A DNA stretch of 64,000 nucleotides from Poteriospumella lacustris (Eukaryota > Sar > Chrysophyceae > Chromulinales > Dinobryaceae). The DNA lies in assembly GCA_008000375.1 (NCBI GenBank), contig SMOI01000038.1:7923-71922 (forward strand), in the 5' to 3' direction. Under the pieces are notes generated by a model, which had not been told where the DNA came from, ran no database searches, and saw nothing but the letters and a program-made list of their open reading frames with translations. Shown in pieces: positions 9,883 to 21,626 of this stretch (position 1 is its first letter; the number at the start of each line of letters is the position of its first letter). A program made the translations under genes and the position numbers.

Positions 9883-12800
9883 CTACTTCTCGGATGGCGA
9901 CGCATGGGCACGATGCTTCTTCGACGAGGACGCCGGTTTTGTGGCAGTCGCAGGGGCATGGTGACTGTCGCTGTTGCTGTTGTGACCATGACCATGTCCG
10001 TGGCCATGCCCATGACTATGGCCATGCCCATGGGAGCTGGCATGCGATGCCTTGTGGGAACCGCCATGCTTTGACACTGCCGATGGAGTAACCACGGCGG
10101 CAGACGACGACGCAGGTGTGGCCACGACCACGCGACGAGGAGGCGAGACTGTGCCCGGCGCATTCCCATGACCACTGGTGGCAACTGCCACGAGGCGATG
10201 CATGGATTTGCCATGACTGGGAGTGGCGCCCAGAACGGTATTCGGCGTATGCGTCCCCGACGATCGTCCCGATGGCTCGGTACCGGTGTTGTTCATCGAT
10301 ACCGCTGCCGCTGCTGTTCCAGCTGCTGTGGTCGCGTTGTTGGGATGGTTAGCCACCGCGCTTAGGGCATAATGACTGGCGGCCGTGGTCATACCCGGCG
10401 TGACGCCTCCGGATGGGGTAGCGGTACCGTTGACATGGAACACGATCGGATGCCATGAACCGTCCGCTTGCAGCCACAACAGATACGGATGATCGTACGC
10501 CAGCCATTCGGTCGACGACGATGCCGTACCAGTCACCGCGCCACTGGCAGCGGTGGAATGACCAACGCCACCAACAGGTACAGCACCTGCAGCACCAGCA
10601 GCGCCAGCAGTAGTAGTAGCCGCATTGTTCGCAGCAGCTGCACCGCCAGCAGCAGCACCAGCAGCAGCACCAGCAGCACCAATCGCTGCAACGGCTGGCG
10701 ATTGAAACTCGATTCCAATCGAACGACTCGCCAAATTGAAGGCCGTCACCGTCCCAAACCGACTCGCCATCTCCCCACCGTCGGGCGAATACATCACCGC
10801 CTTGTGCAGTAGCAGCTGCAGATGCGCCGCCAACAACAAATCCCGTTGACTCAACTCCACTTCGGATTCTTCACTCTCTTCACTCACCACACTTTCCTCT
10901 GACGATGACACCGACGACGCTTCGGCCGGTGGGTCTTCCTCCTCCGTGTCCTCTTTGTGGCGGTGATGGTGGTGGTGAGGGTGGCGTTGATCCGGCGTCT
11001 CGTCCTTCGGTGGCTCCTGCAACGCGTACCAGGTCATGTTCGGGTGATCGTAGGCAATGACAGTCGTCTGCAGCTCGGGGGTCACGTCGGCATTGTGTTG
11101 TTGGGGAATATACGAGACCGTACAGACGCGCATCGACAGATCCACCTTGTCGATACGCATAAACAAGTGTTCGGGGACCACGACGTCTTTCACATCGATG
11201 TCCACCGCACCCACCGCAGCCGTCGTACCACCACCAGCGGCGGTCACCCCCGAGGGTGTCGCTGAGCCAGTGACAGGGGCGTTGCTACTGTTGCTGTTGC
11301 TGTTGCTGTTGCTGTTCGCCGTGCCCAGCGTTGCCGTCGTAGGCGAGTGCAACGACAGCAACGACGACACATCGGCGATCCAAAAGCCAACGACGTCGGC
11401 CGTCAAGGCGGGCTTCTTCGCACTCGGCCAGGCGATCAGCTGCGCGCGATGTTGATAGAAATCACGTTTAACCCGACGACGAATCAATTCTTGCCGGGCA
11501 TAACGACGCAGCCGCCAACGACGGAAGGACCGTTGAATACGTACGATACAGGCCAAGAGATGCGTCGCCCGTTGTCGTTGTTGCCGCAACGATTCCAAGC
11601 GCGTGCGTGCTTGACGACGTAAGCAATAGCGATGCACCGACTCGCCGATGACACGTGTCGCATGCTCGACGCGTCGTTGATGAAACGCGCGCCACACGCG
11701 GGCGATCAAACGCATCGCCCGGGTGTTCCGGAAGGCCTCGACTTGTTCGCGGTGACGTCGACGTTGTGCCGCTTCCCGACGGGCCCGAAAGCCACGAAAC
11801 AACCGCTGCAATCGCGTGGCCATGTGCAATTGCAGTCGCCACTGTTGCCGCACCAACAACCCACGTAAACGTTGTTGAATCGTCACCGCGGCGTGTTGTT
11901 TCTGGGCCAAATGGTCGCGTAAATGCCGACGTCGGAGATGAACCGTCAACCAATGCAACAGACGTTGACGCGCAATCGCTTCGCGTCGTGCCTGTTGACG
12001 TGGCAAGGCATAGCGTGTCAAGAAAGTGGTGAGTGTACGTTGGGCACGCGCTTCTTGCTCTTGGTGGCGTTTCCGTTGTTCCAATTGCGCCAGCCGCTCG
12101 GCGATCACGGTGGTGATCTCGGTCACCGATTGTTCAATGCGGGCGGTGGTCGCTTTGCTGCTCTGGTGTCCATCCGCACCGTCGGTCGGTGGATGGGCCT
12201 TCAAGTGATCGACTTCGGCTTGCAGGGACAACACTTCGTTGCGTAAGGTCTGGGCGTGATGATGCTCCTTGCGAAAGGCTCGGACATAGAGCTGCGTCTG
12301 CTGTTCGTGACGGTCTTGTTGCTGCTGCTGTTGCTGTTGTTGGTGGTGGTCCTGTCCCGGCGCGGAACCGCCCTTGCCACCGCTTCCTTCGGCGGTGGGA
12401 TCGTGGAAGGTGGTGGTCAACGCCGTGCTATCGACTCGTTGGGCCACGAGGCTATTCGTCAACCGCAACGACTGCACCAAATGATTCAATCGCGCGGAGA
12501 CCTTGGACGACGGCAGCAGCGGCAAGTTGGAGCCGTGGTCGCTGCTGCTGCTGCTGTCGAACGGTTGATCCAACACCGTCGTGGACGTGGTCAATGCTGG
12601 CTCCCCTGCGGTGTTTGCGTACTGTTTGGGCATCACCGAGAAGGCGTCTTCCCAGTCGGTTTCGTCGGTTTGGTTGTTGTTGGCAGCGGTGGTGGACACG
12701 GGCACGATACGCAGAGGTAGCTCCTCGGGATACGGTGTGAGCGGGGAGGCGGTGGGCAGCAGCGCCATCGAGGCGACGAAGAGCACGAACAGGGGATCGA

Positions 12801-15800
12801 GCAGATTGACCGTCCGCGCCAACAAGCGCGTTTCTTCGTCGTCGCCGTCGTCCACCGCGTCGTCCCCCGCGTCGTCTCTTGCAGCGTCTGCGTCGAGGTC
12901 GTTGAACGTGTCGACGTCGTCGTCGGTCTGCGGTCCAGCGTTGGTGGTCATCATCAAACGTCGAGTGGATGATGACGATGATGTGCGCTGTTGTTGGCGA
13001 CGCCAGCGCCGTCGCTGCTGTTGCTGCCACTGCTGCAGTTGCTGCCATTGCAACGCGATGGTCAGCACCGACTGCCATTCGCACCAGGTGATGGTGCCGT
13101 CGCCGTCGAGATCCAGCTGACGGAACAACCGCATGATGTCATACGCCTCGTTCGACGAGGGCATCGCCGTCGTTGCGGCGGCGGCGGCGGTAGCGGCGAG
13201 AGGTAACCGGGACGTGGACGCGGAGGTCAAGCCGCCCTGTGACAACAACGCTGCCGACGACGGTGGTAGCGCGGGGGTGGAGGCGGATGTCAGCAATTGC
13301 GTCGACGGCAAACGCATTCGCACACTACTACCACTGCTACGGCCATTCGCTGCGTTGAATGGATCGCGTGAGGAAGAGCCTCCGCCGTTTGTACTGTCGC
13401 TGAGTTGGGCCAGGGTACGCAACAACTGCGACGTATTCTCGAGGCCCAACCGTGGCGCGGCTTTGTTCGACGTCGTCATCGCCGTGGCCGTTGACAACGC
13501 CGACGTAGACGACGACGTCGTGGCACCGCCGGCCGTGCCGCTCATCATGGTCGTATTCGTAGCGGCCATGGAACCCGCGTGAATCACGGCGACCAATTCC
13601 GCTGCCGAAATCGCACCGCTCCCGTCGGTATCGGCGGCGACAAAGGCTTGTTTCAGACCCAATTCAATACGCAGTCGTTCTTCCTCGGACGATGACGATG
13701 ATGGTCCCGACGTGGCATCCGCAGCCGTAGCAGCAGCAGTGGAGCCAAGCGTCAGAAGGCTCAACGGAGGATACAACAGCGACTGCAGCATATCCGCGAC
13801 AAAGAATGGCACCGCCTCGGGACGAAACGCGATGCGAACGGGGAGACGCCCAACCACCTGTTTCCGTGCGGAGGAGGCGATGGTGCTGGGGCGATACAAG
13901 TCGACGGTGGTAGACAGCCACACGAGATCGGGCGCCGAGGAGGAGGAAGACGAGTCTGAGCTACCACCGCCACGGCTGGTGATGTTGGCGCTGGCGTTGG
14001 CGGGGGCAGCGGTGGATGCTGCTGGTGTACCGCCGCTACGCCTGTTACTTCGAGTGAGAGTCGTCTCCGGAGCTGCCGCGGCCGGTGCAGACGAAGACGA
14101 CGGCGACGGCGACGACACCGACGATGATGCCGAGAGCAAGGCCCGTAGCGCGACGAGATACACCGGTGCGGTATCCATCGCACCGATCAAGACCGGTGCT
14201 TTGTCGGCGTGCGTCCAGACGGTTTGCGCCACTTGGGACGTCGATGCCAAGGACACCGCGAGGTCGGTGAAGACGTCGATCATCAGCGGCAACATGCCAC
14301 CGCCAAAGTCGTCACTGTCCGTCGCGTCGCCTTTGCTGCTGCTACTGCCGCTGCCACTATTGCTGCCATAGCTGCGATGGTGCAACAGTTCGAACGTGTT
14401 CACTCGCAGCGTAGCTGTCGTCGTCGTGGACGTTGCCGCTGCCGACGGGGAGGCAGGCGATGGCGATGGCGATGCCGATGACGGTGACGGTGGCATGGGC
14501 AGCAACGCATCGGCAAAGTGTGTCGCCGTGCCACCGAGAGACAACCGGGCCATCAACGGTGTCGTATGCACCTGCGGTGGCTGCAACGCCGGTAGATTCG
14601 CCACCGCGGAGGTGGATGGAAACACCGGGGTCGCCAATTGAATCAGCAACGACCCTTCAATGTACGGCACCAAACAGGCTTGCAGTTTGAGCTTGGCATC
14701 CATCAAACTACGTGACGCTGGCAGTGGTTGTTGTTGTTGACCATCGTCAGCATTCCCATCCATCAAGGTGGAGACACGGACCGCCGTTTGTTTCAGACTT
14801 TTCTTTGTCAAATTGACGATGAATTCCGGTGTCACCGACTGAACCGATGGGTTAAGGACATTCGTGTCACTGGTTGGAACCATGGCCGTTGATGGTGATA
14901 CGCCTCCTGGCATCGATGGCAACCGGGGAATGGCCTTCGATGCGGGGAACTGTGTGGCCAACGTCGATAAACCCGTTTCACTTCGTAATTCCACCTGCAC
15001 CGTCGTGGCGCTACTGAAGACTTTGGTGCCACCCACGACCGAGGAGGTCGATAGGACATTGTGATAATCCTCCGAGGGCGCAGCAGCGGCTGGATGCGGC
15101 AACATAAATTGAGAATATGACTCTTGATGCAGAATGACTCGATCGTTCACGACCTCCGCAAACGGATCCCACGCCGTCGAGGAGGAAGAGGAGGAGGAGG
15201 ACGCCCGCGAAACCTTCGGCATCGACTTGGTCATCGAAGCGAAGAGAATACGCTCGTCAAAGCAATCCTCATGGGCCTGACGTGATGAATTGATGCCCAG
15301 CAAACGCACCATGACGGCACCCAAGCCGTGGGACCATTTCAATTGGGGTCGGATGGTGCGTGGGGATAGCGGTTTATGGAGCGACGCTGCCTTCTCGGCA
15401 ATCGATCTATGCAGCGGCATGTACGATTCGCGTTGCAACGAGATGCGGACACGTACACGACCAGCGAATTGTTTCTTGAGTTCTGGCACCGCGGCCATGG
15501 GATAGTACTGCGTTTGGGGCTCATAGGAATAGAACGTCACGAACTGCTCCACATTCCGTGGCTTGTTGGCCGCGTATTCCTGAAACAGCTGAATGGGCAA
15601 CGCTACGCGGGCACGCCCCAGTTCCGGGCATCCGGGATAGGCACTCGTACGTACCATGATACCCACCGACACGGCATCCCAGATGCGTACTTTACTCAGA
15701 TACTGCGAGACGTCGGGTGGAATCAAAATACGCGAGGCCAACGACCATTGTTGAATCCGATGCGACGGAATGAAACCCGAACGACTCTTACGCCGTTGTT

Positions 15801-17552
15801 CCTGTTGTTGCTGCTGCTGTTTGCGTCCGGTGGGACCAGGTTGCTCGGGGTGCACCAACAAGAGACTTTCAAAGAAGACATCGCTGGCGGAGTACAACGC
15901 TGCGGAAGTCACGTGGGCAGTAGTATTCACCGTATTGCTGTTGTTGTCCAATTCGTTGGCGGTGGCGGAGGATCCCGGTAGATTGGCACTACCGCCCGTT
16001 TCCTGCGAGATATGCCCTTCCAAATATTCCACCAACAGGAAATATTTGGTGGTCGACCCGGACAACGTCGAGATCGTCGTCGCGGTGGCAGCCATCAGCG
16101 AGGTCGTCGAGCCGCCCATCGTCAACGCATTCGACGAGGAAGACGACGATGACGACGACGACGATTGCAACGCGGATGAATGAATACTCATCGCAATGTT
16201 GCCAATGCGAATATCTTCTTGATCACGCATGGGTACACTGATGTTGACCGGTCGTCCGGCCGACAGCTGCGCCCAGGAAATGCACACGTTGCAATACGCG
16301 AATTTGGTGGTAAATATGCCCAACGAGGAAGATGCTGCTGTTGCTGCAGCTTGTAATCGTGGTCGTTTGGTCTCGCCATTCGAGTATCGCAAGGTAATGT
16401 CCAACAACACGGACGAATCGGCCAACGCTTGTGTTGGCAAGACCAGATCCGCTGGTGACCATTGAATCGTACCCGTAGCCACGTTGTACTCGCCAATGAC
16501 CGTAGAGACGACCTCGTAATTGGTCGACAATCGAATTTCCGCTTGAAATAGCTTCGGTGCGGACGTGGTGGCTAGAGCCGTTGCCGTTTTATCGAGATCC
16601 GTGTCCAACGCCGTGGTCGCCGTCGCACCACCATTCATTGGCATCGACGCGGTCAATAATCGCTGTGCCATCAGTGTCAGGGACAGTTCACCCAAGGCCA
16701 TATGAACCGTATACGATGTTGTTGGAGGATCGGTGATTAAAATCTTCTCCGAAGGGCGAAGCAAATCGGGGTTGATGGGTAAGTCCAGCAACGCATGGTG
16801 AATAGAAGTGTCCAACGAAAGAACCTTTCGCCAAAACGTTTGCACCTCTGTCTGAAGCTCGTTGGCAACGTTATCTGCGGTGGAAAACTTAAAGCCAACA
16901 CAAACCCATCCCAGGACAGATTCAGTGTGGAAGAAACTACCGGGGGAATACAACGGGAGACAACACAGATACGACCGGTCTGTGCAGGTCAAAATTGAAG
17001 GTAAATCGATGGAGGCCATGGCGATGAACTTCTTTGGTCCATTTCCTTTATATCGTCCATCTTGCTGATACAATGACACTTTGACATACGAAGCTTTACG
17101 CTGTAGAAACAATTAATTGATCAATCTTGAGAACATAAACACTTCCCCAGTCAGTCAAACATGCTTCATACCTGTTGAGGAGACCATGTCAGCGGATACG
17201 ACGAATTCATACCCCATTCTAAGACAGATTCCACTTCCGACGAATGAGACAGCATGGAAAGAGTTGACGGGGTGGATGCTGCATGAAAGGACTCGGGAAA
17301 TGCGTCGAGTTCCAGCGTGATGTTGTCCGAAGGAGATGTCAACGCCATCGAATCGTTTTTGGCCTTCAGAAACCCTTCAAACCGACAATAGAGTACACCT
17401 TTTACATGCTCTATCTTCGCCGGAATCAAATCGGTCGCTGGAGCTTTGAAGTTCGCCTCAGATTGCAATCGGGGCGTACTGCCCGGAATGGGACTGAGCT
17501 TTTTCGCAGAGTTCGCCGAGGTAAACTTTCGACTAGACTTTCTTGAATCCAT
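9883..17552 (-). CDS. Giant EF-hand / IQ-motif protein with C2-like N-terminus and His-rich tail (2532 aa)
   Basis: Two exons, 17172-17552 and 9883-17100, joined in phase 0 across a 71-base intron (GTATGA donor, CTACAG acceptor). The start is the ATG at 17552. Beta-rich, C2-like sequence spans the exon junction (about residues 45-200) and recurs to about 700, broken by Ser runs. Residues ~700-1280 are low complexity. Two canonical EF-hand loops follow: DTDGSGAISAAE near 1280 and DLDGDGTITWCE near 1455, so calcium binding is likely. Gln-rich coiled coil (about 1640-1800) leads into several IQ helices (about 1865-2010, for example AAVTIQQRLRGLLVRQQW). Two related modules, each ending in YDHP..W, sit near 2150 and 2330, split by acidic and Ala/Gly runs. 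The tail has alternating His-Gly. No enzyme motif is visible. A calcium/calmodulin-regulated cytoskeletal role is inference. Confidence 0.85.
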
Positions 17553-17925
17553 TTTTGCAATAATATGACGCAAGGATCAAGAAACTGAGCTCCTTTGGAG
17601 GCTGATTATCGCGATGTGGGAAGTTCTGATACGCGAAGTGAGAGTATTGATGCCTGCAGTTTTCAATATAAATGACTGAATGAACGTTGCTGCTCTCACA
17701 ATATACACAGATAAAAAAGACAGCGCTTATTTACTTAGCAAAATGCACAAATCCGCACGAAACGAAAACCTTTCGTTTCTGCATTGTAATCATCGATCGC
17801 TTGCTCTTCTTTATATTCCAAGTTCCATTTCATTTCATTTCAACGGTCCAACGAAGAAGAAGCGTGGAGCGGTGACAAATGTGAAACGGCGACTACATGA
17901 CGGGACCTTGATTCCGCAAATAAAA

Positions 17926-18087
17926 ATGTGCGGATCTGGGATCGCTTGGTTCGCTTCTTGGACGAAGACAAATCTTCTTATTTATGTCCTTCCGGTATCT
18001 ATCGCTATCATACCTGGTATCGTCACATTTGCAATCCAAAGCAGCATCAAGTATACGGTGGATACTTCCTTGAGGAAGGAAGCGTAG
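17926..18087 (+). CDS. Possible small one-pass membrane peptide (53 aa) or 5' part of the next gene
   Basis: The ATG at 17926 opens a 53-residue frame with one hydrophobic span (LLIYVLPVSIAIIPGIVTF). It ends at TAG (18085-18087), and the next gene's ATG follows in the same frame only three bases later. It may be an upstream ORF, a separate small protein, or an N-terminal extension reached by splicing or stop readthrough. I found no convincing splice pair that joins it to the downstream frame. Confidence 0.35.
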   Translation: MCGSGIAWFASWTKTNLLIYVLPVSIAIIPGIVTFAIQSSIKYTVDTSLRKEA

Positions 18088-18090
18088 CAA

Positions 18091-18621
18091 ATGGCAGGAT
18101 CATTGAAAAAGCAAGGTGACGCTGCTCCTCTCCACCGAACCTTATCAGGGAAGTTTTTGGAGCACATCAAAAGCCTTTCCGAAAATGAACATCAAGTTGG
18201 ACCCTGTCATAAATCGAACGTGTATGAAGACTCGTGGAAGCTTTTTTACACGTCTCTGCTGTTCATGGTACCGGCAATCATGGCATTTTTCTTCAACTTG
18301 TTGTTTCTGTCCGGAACCTCGTTTACTGTTTCAGTGGTAGCAATGAATTATTGGAGAAATGCCAAATTTGGATGGCGACGCTGGATTGATATGACGGTTG
18401 CAAAAGCCGCGTTCCTTATTTATTTGTATCATGCGGTCATGCACGCCCGATCATTAATGTTTGGCGTCATCACTGCGATCATTACCTCAACCATGTACTA
18501 CTTGTACACGAATGTTTCGGTTCTCATATCGAAGCAGTCGAAAGAATGGGTCACATACCATGCCGCTTTCCATGGCATGGTTATCTTGGCCCAGGTTCTT
18601 GTTATTCTAGAAATGGCCTGA
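18091..18621 (+). CDS. Unrecognised membrane protein, 176 aa, about four spans
   Basis: Single exon with a good start context (CAAATGG). A hydrophilic N-terminus of ~45 residues is followed by hydrophobic segments at about 48-70, 72-88, 108-150 and 160-176. The last span runs to the C-terminus. Family not recognised, and no signal peptide is apparent. The frame directly continues that of the small ORF upstream, separated by a single TAG and one codon. Confidence 0.65.
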   Translation: MAGSLKKQGDAAPLHRTLSGKFLEHIKSLSENEHQVGPCHKSNVYEDSWKLFYTSLLFMVPAIMAFFFNLLFLSGTSFTVSVVAMNYWRNAKFGWRRWIDMTVAKAAFLIYLYHAVMHARSLMFGVITAIITSTMYYLYTNVSVLISKQSKEWVTYHAAFHGMVILAQVLVILEMA

Positions 18622-19087
18622 GGACCGTGTGGCCGTCCCACCCCGATCAGTATCACACTTTCTGTGTCGCGTAGTTAGCTGTCGTGCCTTTTTTTCAATC
18701 AAAGAAATTCGTCGTTTGCTTCACTCTTCTCGACGTGAGCTTCTGACATTTTGCTTTTCTTGTGCATTCTTTTCTTTGCTCTATCATTTGTTATTTTGTT
18801 TTTTATGGTTTCGTTTCGCTTGGCCCCCAAGTTTATTTATTCGGTCTGCCAAACCGATTTCAATGTGGCCCAAGCGCTTTGATTGAACAACAACATAAAT
18901 GTATCATAGAGCGACAATGACCTTCAGCGCGTACACAACTGATTCGTGATGTAATTACCTACAGTCGTTGTTTCGTTTGTGTATTCCGCTGTCCAACTAA
19001 AAATTAACGAACTTCACAACCGAGCTACAGAAAAGAGTGGGTAGCTTTTTCCATCAAGCCGTAGAGGTCATTTTGTTTTCTCGAAGC
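18622..19087. other. Intergenic, T-rich, convergent 3' ends
   Basis: About 465 bases between two convergent genes. It is T-rich near 18690-18840, as expected for 3' untranslated and termination sequence. No gene or repeat seen. Confidence 0.5.
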
Positions 19088-21199
19088 TCAATCTAAATCG
19101 GAAGAGTCTTGAGCGGTGGCCACAGGAGCAGACGGAGGAGCAGACGACGCAGCAGGAGCCGACGACACAGCAGGAGCGAACGGGGTGGCTGTCGTTTGCT
19201 GATTTTCGGTGGCTTTGGCGGCTTCTTCCGCAGACTCAGCTGCACCATGTTGTTGCCGCTTCAGTTTCTCTTTCAAATCATTCAATCCACTTTCTGCCGA
19301 TCCACCTCTGGCGATGAAGTACTCTCCCAACAATTTCAACGCTTGGCAACGTTGCAACAACACTTCTTCTGAGCACTGCCCGCGATCTCTGGTCACTTTT
19401 CGACAGACGTTGGCGATCGTTGACGAAATATCCATCTCGGTCATGGTCCAAATGACAGCGAACATATGATTGCTCAATTTTTCAACCTACGCATCAACAA
19501 CAACACCATGGGGTCCATTATAATGGCACTCGACAGTCAGACAAACAAAACTATCACCGAAGCGTTACCTTAGCCTTCATTTGAGCCTCCTCCTCTGGAG
19601 ACAATTCCAATTTTCCGAGCGATTCATCTTCGTCTCCATTTTTCGCTGTTCCGCCTTGTTGCCCTTCACTCGTTGGCTTCGATTCAGAAGCGTTGTTGTT
19701 GGTGGCACCACCTTCCGAAGCAGGAGCGGGGTTATTGGTCGCAGCTGCCGACAGGCGGCGTGCAGCTGCGCCTTTCTGAATCTTTTGCATTTGATTCGCA
19801 GTCAAAGCGGCACGAATAGATTCATTGGCAAGACTAAGTCCAGTCGAAAATGCGCGCGAAGTCTGCAACAGAGATACGGAAACGCCGTGCATGGTGCTCA
19901 ACTCCGACACGGCATGTTCATGGTACGCACGGCCGATCGTGGCCACTAAAGTCGATCCAAACGGAGAGGACGACAATTCATCCAATTCTTCCTTGAAAGA
20001 TTCATGGAACGCCTCTTCATTGCCCTTCAAATCAACAAATCGCTGAAGCTTTTCACGCAAATTAACGGCGCAAACAACTTCGCGTTTCTTCTGACGGAAG
20101 CTTTCCAATTTGCTGTTGGCTGCGCTGCTAGCATCCACCAACGATTTCACTTGCGAAGTCACCTTCAGCTCTCCAATAAGCGGGATAAACTTCTCTGAGC
20201 CAAAAATCATCGCATACAACGTGGAGGAATCCATCTTTGGAGCATCTTCAACTCCGTCTTTTCCACCTCGGTCGTAGTTGGCACGCAGTGTTTCATCGGA
20301 AAGAACCTGATACGCGTGGCCAATTTTCTGGAACTTGCTGTGGGCTTCAGGATCATCAGCGTTTCGATCAGGGTGATTCTGTCTGGCTTTGAGATAGTAA
20401 GCCTTTTTGATTTCAGCGGCAGTTGCATCAGGGGAAACGCCAAGGATATCATAGAACTCCGTATCAGACACCTTCTTCGTTGGCTTCGTCAGCTTATCGT
20501 CGGTTGCAGAAGAACCGTCTTTAAGCGCTGCATTTGAAAGATTCAGCGATTGCAAAAAATCTTCCTCAGAAACGTTTCCGACTTCATCGAATTCCTTTTG
20601 CAAATCGTAGATGTACCACACTCTCTTTTCCTGGTCCCATTCTTGACCTTGGCTTGACGCGTGCACACTGGTCGGAGTATTGACGAGGCCTCTGGTGATT
20701 TGATACGCTCCTGTTATCGCACCAGCAGCGGCCATAGACACGCCACCAATTACGCCGACACCTAAACCGTATCCGAATCCTTTGGCAGCACCCCAGGATC
20801 CCTCCGTCGCCGCTCCATCCATAGCAGCTTTGATGGGTGCCTATGAACGACAGGATTAAATTGCTACATCAATAGGAAATGTACAAATATCTACTTACTG
20901 CGACCATCAATGCAGCTCCACCAAGTGTTCCTAGTGTGGTGAAACAATAAGCGATGAGAATGGCATCATGTCGAGAAAGAGCGACTCATTATACCTTTCA
21001 GAACATTGCTCAAACCGTTTCCGAGGCCATCACAGATATTCTTGGGCTTTGTAGTGTTAAAAAGGGATGGCATATCGCCAAGAGATGCATCATCTTGGCC
21101 TTTCTTCACTTCGGGAGCAGGACCATCAGTGGTGGGCATCGCTCCAGTCTCTTCATCAGTTCTGGGAACCGGGATCGAGCTGTCCTTTGGAGCATCCAT
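19088..21199 (-). CDS. J-domain co-chaperone with DnaJ-X domain (635 aa)
   Basis: Four exons: 20995-21199, 20899-20930 (32 bases), 19569-20840 and 19088-19486, all joined in frame across GT-AG introns. The N-terminus is acidic; a Gly/Ala-rich hydrophobic stretch (about residues 80-120, GLGVGVIGGVSMAAAGAITG) may insert into or contact membrane. The J domain lies at about 200-270 and has the diagnostic HPD tripeptide (NHPDRN), beginning EFYDILGVSPDATAAEIKKA. It is followed by a DnaJ-X-type region (about 280-520), as in yeast Caj1/Djp1. The C-terminus is Ala/Pro/Ser-rich. J proteins deliver clients to Hsp70 and stimulate its ATPase. Location and clients cannot be read from sequence. The tiny second exon was needed to keep the glycine-rich frame, which supports the model. 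Confidence 0.85.
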
Positions 21200-21626
21200 A
21201 TCAAAAGAAAAGAATCAACGAGATCGAAAATCAGGCTCAGTGGATACTTCTTTTGTGGTAGACTTCGTATGGTGTCTTCTTCGTCGCTTCTTCTTCTATT
21301 TCGGTTCTCGTCTTTTCTTTTGAGATGGCATCGAACCTTTTGATTGATGGAGGCGCACTTTTCTGTACGATGTCACCGCCATAAATTAAAGTTAATAGCG
21401 CTTAACTATGTACAAGACGTTTCATTTTGTCATCTGGATCCTTTTCAGCTGTGCGCTTCTGTGCAACAAATCAAGCGAAATAGAAAAAGGCAAGTATGAA
21501 TCTGAGAACAAACAATATAATAAGGCCACATCGAGACATTAAGGAAGATAACTCCGATCTTTGCTGAGCCCAGAGGAATTGTGGAAAATATAGTGCGGTG
21601 ATCCTTTTCTTTTTGTTTCAGTTGGA
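21200..21626. promoter_or_regulatory. Divergent promoter region between the J protein and Myb gene
   Basis: The two genes start on opposite strands, so this gap should carry both promoters. A possible 5' UTR intron acceptor (TTTTTGTTTCAG) lies just before the Myb start. A 44-codon frame at 21408-21542 with a signal-peptide-like N-terminus is open here but unsupported. Confidence 0.4.

Noticed and set aside
12256-14481. Several plus-strand frames of 90 to 220 codons
   Set aside because: They are antisense to Ser-, Ala- and Gln-rich coding sequence of the giant EF-hand/IQ gene and have no motifs.
21408-21542. Forty-four-codon frame starting MYKTFHFVIWILFSCALLC, like a signal peptide
   Set aside because: It lies in the divergent promoter gap, cannot be spliced in frame to the Myb exon with the visible acceptor, and its length is within chance.
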